Below, piece by piece: positions 58,805-64,000 of a stretch of DNA of 64,000 nt. The position numbers were made by a program, and so were the translations under genes. A model generated the notes under the pieces. That model saw nothing but the letters and a program-made list of their open reading frames with translations, made no database searches and was not told the origin of the DNA. Source of the DNA: Streptomyces canus (GTDB taxonomy: Bacteria; Actinomycetota; Actinomycetes; Streptomycetales; Streptomycetaceae); contig NZ_CP107989.1 in assembly GCF_041435015.1 (NCBI RefSeq), forward strand, positions 4,216,001-4,280,000, read 5' to 3'. Every line of letters begins with the position of its first letter. Position 1 is the stretch's first letter.

Positions 58805-61800
58805 TCAGACCTCTTCGACGCTGCTCGGCTCGCGCCGGGACAGGTCGATGCCGAGCTCTTCCGCAGCGCGGAAGACGTCCTCGTCGGTGTCGCGCATCTC
58901 GATGGACATGCCGTCCGAGGACAGCACCTCCACGTTGAGGCACAGGGACTGCATCTCCTTGATGAGCACCTTGAAGGACTCGGGGATGCCGGGCTCGGGG
59001 ATGTTCTCGCCCTTGACGATGGCCTCGTAGACCTTCACGCGGCCGGTGACGTCGTCGGACTTGATGGTCAGCAGCTCCTGGAGGGCGTAGGCGGCGCCGT
59101 ATGCCTCCAGCGCCCACACCTCCATCTCACCGAAGCGCTGGCCACCGAACTGGGCCTTACCACCCAGCGGCTGCTGGGTGATCATCGAGTACGGACCGGT
59201 CGACCGGGCGTGCAGCTTGTCGTCGACCAGGTGGTGGAGCTTGAGGATGTACATGTAGCCGACCGAGATCGGCTCCGGGAACGGCTCGCCGGAGCGGCCG
59301 TCGAACAGCCTCGCCTTACCGGTCGGCTGCACCATGCGCTCGCCGTCGCGGTTCGGGATGGTGTGGTTCAGCAGACCCGCGAGCTCGTCCTCACGCGCAC
59401 CGTCGAACACCGGGGTGGCGACGTTGGTGCCCGGCTCGACCTGGTCGGCGCCGATCACCTGAAGCCGCTGCGCCCAGTCCTCGGCGAGCCCTGAGACGTC
59501 CCAGCCGCGGCTGGCGAGCCAGCCGAGGTGGATCTCCAGAACCTGTCCCGGGTTCATTCGGGACGGCACACCGAGCGGGTTGAGGATGATGTCGACCGGG
59601 GTCCCGTCCTCGAGGAACGGCATGTCCTCGATGGGCAGGATCTTGGAGATGACGCCCTTGTTGCCGTGTCGGCCGGCGAGCTTGTCACCGTCGGTGATCT
59701 TGCGCTTCTGCGCCACGTACACGCGCACCAGCTGGTTCACACCGGGGGGAAGCTCGTCGCCCTCCTCGCGGTCGAAGACGCGCACACCGATGACCTTGCC
59801 GGTCTCGCCGTGCGGCACCTTCAGCGAGGTGTCACGGACCTCACGGGCCTTCTCACCGAAGATCGCGCGCAGCAGGCGCTCCTCCGGCGTCAACTCGGTC
59901 TCGCCCTTGGGCGTGACCTTGCCGACGAGGATGTCACCGGCGATGACCTCGGCACCGATGCGGATGATGCCGCGCTCGTCGAGGTCGGCGAGGACCTCCT
60001 CGGAGACGTTCGGGATGTCCCGGGTGATCTCCTCGGGGCCGAGCTTGGTGTCACGGGCGTCGACCTCGTGCTCCTCGATGTGGATCGAGGAGAGGACGTC
60101 GTCCTGCACGAGGCGCTGCGACAGGATGATCGCGTCCTCGTAGTTGTGACCCTCCCACGGCATGAACGCCACGAGCAGGTTCTTGCCGAGCGCCATCTCA
60201 CCGTTCTCGGTGGCCGCGCCGTCGGCGAGGACCTGGCCCTCGATGACGCGGTCGCCCTCGTTGATGATGACCTTCTGGTTGACCGAGGTGCCCTGGTTGG
60301 AGCGGGCGAACTTGGCCAGGCGGTACGTGATGTACGTGCCGTCGTCGTTGGCGGTGGTGATGTAGTCCGCGGAGACCTCCTGGACCACACCCGCCTTCTC
60401 GGCCTTGACCACGTCACCGGCGTCGACGGCGGAGCGGTACTCCATGCCGGTGCCGACGAGCGGGGCCTCGGACTTGATCAGCGGCACGGCCTGCCGCATC
60501 ATGTTCGCGCCCATGAGGGCACGGTTGGCGTCGTCGTGCTCGAGGAACGGGATCATGGCGGTCGCGACCGACACCATCTGGCGCGGCGAGACGTCCATGT
60601 AGTCCACGTCGTCACCGGGGACGTAGTCGACCTCGCCGCCACGACGGCGGACCAGGACGCGGTTCTCGGTGAAACGCATGTCGTCGTCGAGCGTGGCGTT
60701 GGCCTGCGCGATGACGAAGCGGTCCTCCTCGTCGGCCGTCAGGTAGTCGACGTCGTCGGTGACGATGCCCTCGACGACCTTGCGGTACGGCGTCTCCACG
60801 AAGCCGAACGCGTTGACGCGGCCGTAGGAGGCGAGCGAACCGATCAGACCGATGTTCGGGCCTTCGGGCGTCTCGATCGGGCACATGCGGCCGTAGTGGG
60901 ACGGGTGCACGTCACGGACCTCGAAGCCGGCCCGCTCACGGGAGAGACCACCCGGGCCAAGAGCCGACAGACGGCGCTTGTGGGTGAGACCCGACAGCGG
61001 GTTGTTCTGGTCCATGAACTGCGACAGCTGGCTGGTGCCGAAGAACTCCTTGATGGAGGCGACGACCGGCCGGATGTTGATCAGGGTCTGCGGCGTGATC
61101 GCCTCGACGTCCTGGGTCGTCATGCGCTCACGCACGACGCGCTCCATACGCGCCAGACCCGTGCGGACCTGGTTCTGGATGAGCTCGCCGACGCTGCGCA
61201 GACGACGGTTGCCGAAGTGGTCGATGTCGTCGGTCTCGACGACGATGTTCGTGCCGCTGTCGCCGACCGTCTCGGTCTCGCCCGCGTGCAGCTTCACCAG
61301 GTACTTGATCGTCGAGATGATGTCCTCGACGGTCAGGATGCCCGCGTCCAGCGGAGCCTCCGCACCCAGCTTCTTGTTGACCTTGTAGCGGCCGACCTTG
61401 GCGAGGTCGTAGCGCTTCGGGTTGAAGTAGAGGTTCTCGAGCAGCGTCTGCGCGGCCTCACGGGTCGGGGGCTCGCCCGGACGCAGCTTGCGGTAGATGT
61501 CGAGCAGCGCGTCGTCCTGGCCCTGGGTGTGGTCCTTCTCCAGGGTGGCGCGCATCGACTCGTACTCGCCGAACTCCTCGAGGATCTGCTCGGTGGTCCA
61601 GCCGAGAGCCTTCAGGAGCACGGTGACGGACTGCTTGCGCTTGCGGTCGATACGGACACCGACCATGTCGCGCTTGTCGATCTCCATCTCCAGCCAGGCA
61701 CCCCGGGAGGGGATGATCTTGGCCGAGAAGATGTCCTTGTCGGACGTCTTGTCGATCGAGGAGTCGAAGTAGACGCCCGGCGAGCGGACCAGCTGCGACA

Positions 61801-62290
61801 CCACGACACGCTCGGTGCCGTTGATGACGAAGGTGCCCTTGTGGGTCATGAGCGGGAAGTCGCCCATGAAGACCGTCTGGGACTTGATCTCGCCGGTCTC
61901 GTTGTTGGTGAACTCGGCCGTCACGAAGAGCGGGGCCGCGTACGTGAAGTCGCGGTCCTTGCACTCGTCGATGCTGTTCTTCGGCGGCTCGAAACGGTGG
62001 TCACGGAACGTCAGCGACATCGACCCGGAGAAGTCCTCGATCGGGGAGATCTCCTCGAAGATCTCCTCCAGACCGGACTTGGTGGGGACGTCCTGACCTG
62101 ACTCCAGAGCCTCCTCGACCCGACTCTGCCAAGCGGTGTTCCCGAGCAGCCAGTCAAAGCTCTCGGTCTGCAGCGCGAGCAGGTTGGGAACCTCGAGAGG
62201 CTCCTTGATCTTTGCAAAAGAGATGCGCAGCGGGGCGGTGCTGGCGGCGTTGTTCGTATTCGCGGTCGAGGCAGTGCGCGAGGCGGCCAA
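58805..62290 (-). CDS. rpoB: DNA-directed RNA polymerase subunit beta
   Basis: The beta subunit forms the catalytic pincer with beta'. With the TTG start at 62290 the protein has 1161 residues, the usual Streptomyces length, and the rifampicin region [23 protein letters not shown] places the Ser equivalent to E. coli S531 at S442. That agrees with published streptomycete numbering and argues for this start; a GTG at 62320, also with a site (GGGGAG), is possible. The rif-region residues are wild-type (D, H and S all present). It lies 561 bases from rplL, with its own promoter in the gap. Confidence 0.98.
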   Translation of the reverse strand: MAASRTASTANTNNAASTAPLRISFAKIKEPLEVPNLLALQTESFDWLLGNTAWQSRVEEALESGQDVPTKSGLEEIFEEISPIEDFSGSMSLTFRDHRFEPPKNSIDECKDRDFTYAAPLFVTAEFTNNETGEIKSQTVFMGDFPLMTHKGTFVINGTERVVVSQLVRSPGVYFDSSIDKTSDKDIFSAKIIPSRGAWLEMEIDKRDMVGVRIDRKRKQSVTVLLKALGWTTEQILEEFGEYESMRATLEKDHTQGQDDALLDIYRKLRPGEPPTREAAQTLLENLYFNPKRYDLAKVGRYKVNKKLGAEAPLDAGILTVEDIISTIKYLVKLHAGETETVGDSGTNIVVETDDIDHFGNRRLRSVGELIQNQVRTGLARMERVVRERMTTQDVEAITPQTLINIRPVVASIKEFFGTSQLSQFMDQNNPLSGLTHKRRLSALGPGGLSRERAGFEVRDVHPSHYGRMCPIETPEGPNIGLIGSLASYGRVNAFGFVETPYRKVVEGIVTDDVDYLTADEEDRFVIAQANATLDDDMRFTENRVLVRRRGGEVDYVPGDDVDYMDVSPRQMVSVATAMIPFLEHDDANRALMGANMMRQAVPLIKSEAPLVGTGMEYRSAVDAGDVVKAEKAGVVQEVSADYITTANDDGTYITYRLAKFARSNQGTSVNQKVIINEGDRVIEGQVLADGAATENGEMALGKNLLVAFMPWEGHNYEDAIILSQRLVQDDVLSSIHIEEHEVDARDTKLGPEEITRDIPNVSEEVLADLDERGIIRIGAEVIAGDILVGKVTPKGETELTPEERLLRAIFGEKAREVRDTSLKVPHGETGKVIGVRVFDREEGDELPPGVNQLVRVYVAQKRKITDGDKLAGRHGNKGVISKILPIEDMPFLEDGTPVDIILNPLGVPSRMNPGQVLEIHLGWLASRGWDVSGLAEDWAQRLQVIGADQVEPGTNVATPVFDGAREDELAGLLNHTIPNRDGERMVQPTGKARLFDGRSGEPFPEPISVGYMYILKLHHLVDDKLHARSTGPYSMITQQPLGGKAQFGGQRFGEMEVWALEAYGAAYALQELLTIKSDDVTGRVKVYEAIVKGENIPEPGIPESFKVLIKEMQSLCLNVEVLSSDGMSIEMRDTDEDVFRAAEELGIDLSRREPSSVEEV

Positions 62291-62473
62291 GAGGGGGTCC
62301 TTCCGAGGGCTCGGACTCACTACGCGCTCCCCGGACCCTCACCCACGGCACAGAGACAGGTATCTCCGGTTCGGCCGAAAGGCCAGCTCAGAGATGGTCC
62401 GATCATCGATGCTCAGGCGAGGGCAGACCCCTGGTGACGGGCAGGGGGCAGCTAACAGGCAGCGCAAAGGGTC

Positions 62474-62502
62474 AGTGTAGCCACTTGGCGCACTGATGTC
62501 CA
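62474..62502 (-). promoter_or_regulatory. Promoter of rpoBC
   Basis: TGGACA (62502-62497), 17-base spacer, TACACT (62479-62474) fit the vegetative consensus. It predicts a leader of about 180 bases before the TTG start. The rest of the 62291-62851 gap carries no gene. Confidence 0.6.
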
Positions 62503-62775
62503 GCCCTGCTTTTCTGCCCAGTCTTCAAAAACTCTCGCTGCCCTCAACGTCCTCGGCATGCCTGCCCTCAACGCACGTTGATACTGCCCTCTTCGTCGCC
62601 GATCCATGCCTCGGATTCGGACCGTTCTGGCGACGCGTCCTGAGAATTGCGCGCTGCGTACGGTTCGTCAAGACCCCCCAGCCCGAACCAGGCCGTTCGG
62701 GAGACACGACGAAGATCACCATACCCCCCGCCCTGGAGGGGGCAAGGTAACCGTGGCCGCGCCCCCAGGAACGCC

Positions 62776-62809
62776 GAAGAGCGACCACCCGGATGGATGA
62801 TCGCTCTTC
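62776..62809 (-). terminator. Terminator or attenuator of rplJL
   Basis: GAAGAGCGA and TCGCTCTTC pair, extended with partial pairing inside, 43 bases after the rplL stop. It may be partly read through into rpoB. Confidence 0.7.
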
Positions 62810-62851
62810 AGTGCTTGCGCGTTACAGGCCCAGCGGGACCTGTGAGAGGTG

Positions 62852-63235
62852 TTACTTGACCTCGACGGAGGCGCCGGCGCCCTTGAGGGACTCGGCGGCC
62901 TTCTCGGCGGCTTCCTTGGCGACCTTCTCGAGAACGGGCTTGGGGGCGCCGTCCACGAGGTCCTTGGCCTCCTTCAGACCCAGGGAGGTCAGCTCACGCA
63001 CGACCTTGATGACCTGGATCTTCTTCTCGCCGGCACCCGTGAGGATGACGTCGAACTCGTCCTGCTCCTCGGGGGCCTCGGCAACGGCGGCCGGACCGGC
63101 CGGGCCGGCGACGGCGACCGCGGCGGCGGCGGTGACGTCGAACTTCTCCTCGAAGGCCTTCACGAACTCGGAGAGCTCGATGAGGGTCATCTCCTCGAAC
63201 TGCGCGAGCAGGTCTTCCTGGCTGAGCTTCGCCAT
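62852..63235 (-). CDS. rplL: 50S ribosomal protein L7/L12
   Basis: L7/L12 is the multicopy stalk protein that recruits translational GTPases. The 127-residue protein has the N-terminal dimer domain ([20 protein letters not shown]), an Ala/Pro hinge around residues 45-65 and a C-terminal domain with [21 protein letters not shown] start at 63235; the frame open to 63280 is not homologous. Confidence 0.98.
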   Translation of the reverse strand: MAKLSQEDLLAQFEEMTLIELSEFVKAFEEKFDVTAAAAVAVAGPAGPAAVAEAPEEQDEFDVILTGAGEKKIQVIKVVRELTSLGLKEAKDLVDGAPKPVLEKVAKEAAEKAAESLKGAGASVEVK

Positions 63236-63361
63236 GATGGGCGATCCTTCCACTAATTCGGCTGGTGCCGGTATGTACATGTCTGGCGGGCGTACGTTCG
63301 GCCCGCGACGACCGTCACCTCAGGCGGGACGCCTCAGGCAGCGATCATTTCGGGAGCCGAA

Positions 63362-63892
63362 TTACTCGGCACCGCCCTGCTCGTCCTGCTTGGCACGAAG
63401 CGCGTCCACGGTGCGGACGAGCTTCGACGGGAGCGCCTGGAAGACCTGAGCAGCCTGAGTCTGCTTGCCCTTGAAGGCGCCCGCCAGCTTGGCGAGCAGA
63501 ACCTCGCGGGACTCGAGGTCCGCAAGCTTCTTGATCTCGTCGGCGGACAGCGCCTTGCCGTCAAGGACACCGCCCTTGATGACGAGGTTCGGGTTGTCCT
63601 TGGCGAAGTCACGAAGACCCTTCGCCGACTCCACCGGGTCACCGGTGACGAAGGCGACCGCCGTCGGACCGTTGAACAGGTCGTCGAGCGTCGTGATCCC
63701 GGCCTCGTTGGCCGCAATCTTGGTCAGCGTGTTCTTCACCACGGCGTACTGGGCGTTCTCACCGAGCGAACGACGCAGCGTCTTGAGCTGCGCCACGGTG
63801 AGACCCCGGTACTCGGTCAGCACGGCGGCGTTCGAGCTGCGGAACTGCTCCGTCAGCTCGGCTACCGCGGCAGCCTTGTCGGGCCTTGCCAT
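63362..63892 (-). CDS. rplJ: 50S ribosomal protein L10
   Basis: L10 anchors L7/L12 dimers on the stalk base. The 176-residue protein starts [19 protein letters not shown] at the ATG at 63892 and has the conserved [14 protein letters not shown] block. C-terminal helices that bind L7/L12 follow. It lies 126 bases upstream of rplL and after the terminator-like hairpin at the right edge. Confidence 0.98.
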   Translation of the reverse strand: MARPDKAAAVAELTEQFRSSNAAVLTEYRGLTVAQLKTLRRSLGENAQYAVVKNTLTKIAANEAGITTLDDLFNGPTAVAFVTGDPVESAKGLRDFAKDNPNLVIKGGVLDGKALSADEIKKLADLESREVLLAKLAGAFKGKQTQAAQVFQALPSKLVRTVDALRAKQDEQGGAE

Positions 63893-63950
63893 AGAGCGTC
63901 GGCCTCCTTCCGGGTGATGAGGACCGCTCAGAAGGGGCTGAACAAACGAA

Positions 63951-63977
63951 ACGCCCCGGCGCAGGCGCACGGGGCGT
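63951..63977 (-). terminator. Terminator/attenuator upstream of rplJ
   Basis: ACGCCCC and GGGGCGT form the base of a GC hairpin. In transcript sense it is followed by TTTCGTTTGTT, an unusually T-rich run for this genome. It is likely the end of the upstream L11-L1 (rplK-rplA) operon, or part of the rplJL leader control. Confidence 0.65.
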
Positions 63978-64000
63978 AACTCGACCGGCATCACATACGC

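Overview
The window is chromosomal DNA of a high-GC actinomycete, almost certainly a Streptomyces. Gene order and protein sequences match the core of linear Streptomyces chromosomes (rplJ-rplL-rpoB-rpoC, rpsL-rpsG-fusA-tuf, S10 and spc clusters, rpmJ-rpsM-rpsK-rpoA-rplQ, truA, rplM-rpsI, glmM, coaA, glmS). Third codon positions are strongly G/C, GTG and TTG starts are common, and Streptomyces-specific families occur (XRE+DUF5753 with DUF397, DUF1707/DUF4190). rpsD is absent between rpsK and rpoA, as in streptomycetes.

Layout. 1-5361: accessory genes. These are a fragment at the left edge, a histidine phosphatase, a regulatory trio (HATPase protein, XRE/DUF5753 regulator, DUF397 protein) around a perfect 18-bp palindrome, and a repeat-protein/M16-like peptidase pair. 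5348-7195: glmS. 7632-12980: a polymorphic-toxin locus. It encodes a 1526-residue secreted protein (signal peptide, ricin-type lectin, about 600 residues of Ala-rich coiled coil, C-terminal REase-fold toxin), a likely immunity gene, and broken pieces of further immunity-type genes. 13061-17651: coaA, a DUF389 membrane protein, glmM, rpsI, rplM. 17991-26878: membrane/secreted proteins and a compact polysaccharide locus. The locus has a GH26 enzyme, an Egghead-like GT2 synthase, a GH113-like hydrolase, a GDP-mannose-pyrophosphorylase-like enzyme and an AT3-SGNH acyltransferase. I read it as making, acylating and trimming a beta-mannan-type exopolysaccharide. 26922-29262: truA and a secreted protein.

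29416-45736, all on the minus strand: rplQ, rpoA, rpsK, rpsM, rpmJ, infA, map, adk, secY and the spc and S10 clusters up to rpsJ. Hairpins at rpsQ/rplN, rpsH/rpsZ, rplO/secY and adk/map mark probable transcript boundaries. 45737-48915 is a decayed accessory patch (HTH remnant, signal-less secreted-protein remnant, membrane protein, acyltransferase). 49197-53556 is the str operon. 53913-54572 is a DUF1707 membrane protein. 54805-63892 is rpoC, rpoB, rplL and rplJ, with the rplA-side terminator at the right edge.

The most interesting parts are the toxin/immunity locus with its inverted immunity fragment and CbrC-like remnant, the putative beta-mannan locus, and a 25-nt element shared almost exactly by the leaders of the S10 and str operons. 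All calls are by reading; no database search was possible.
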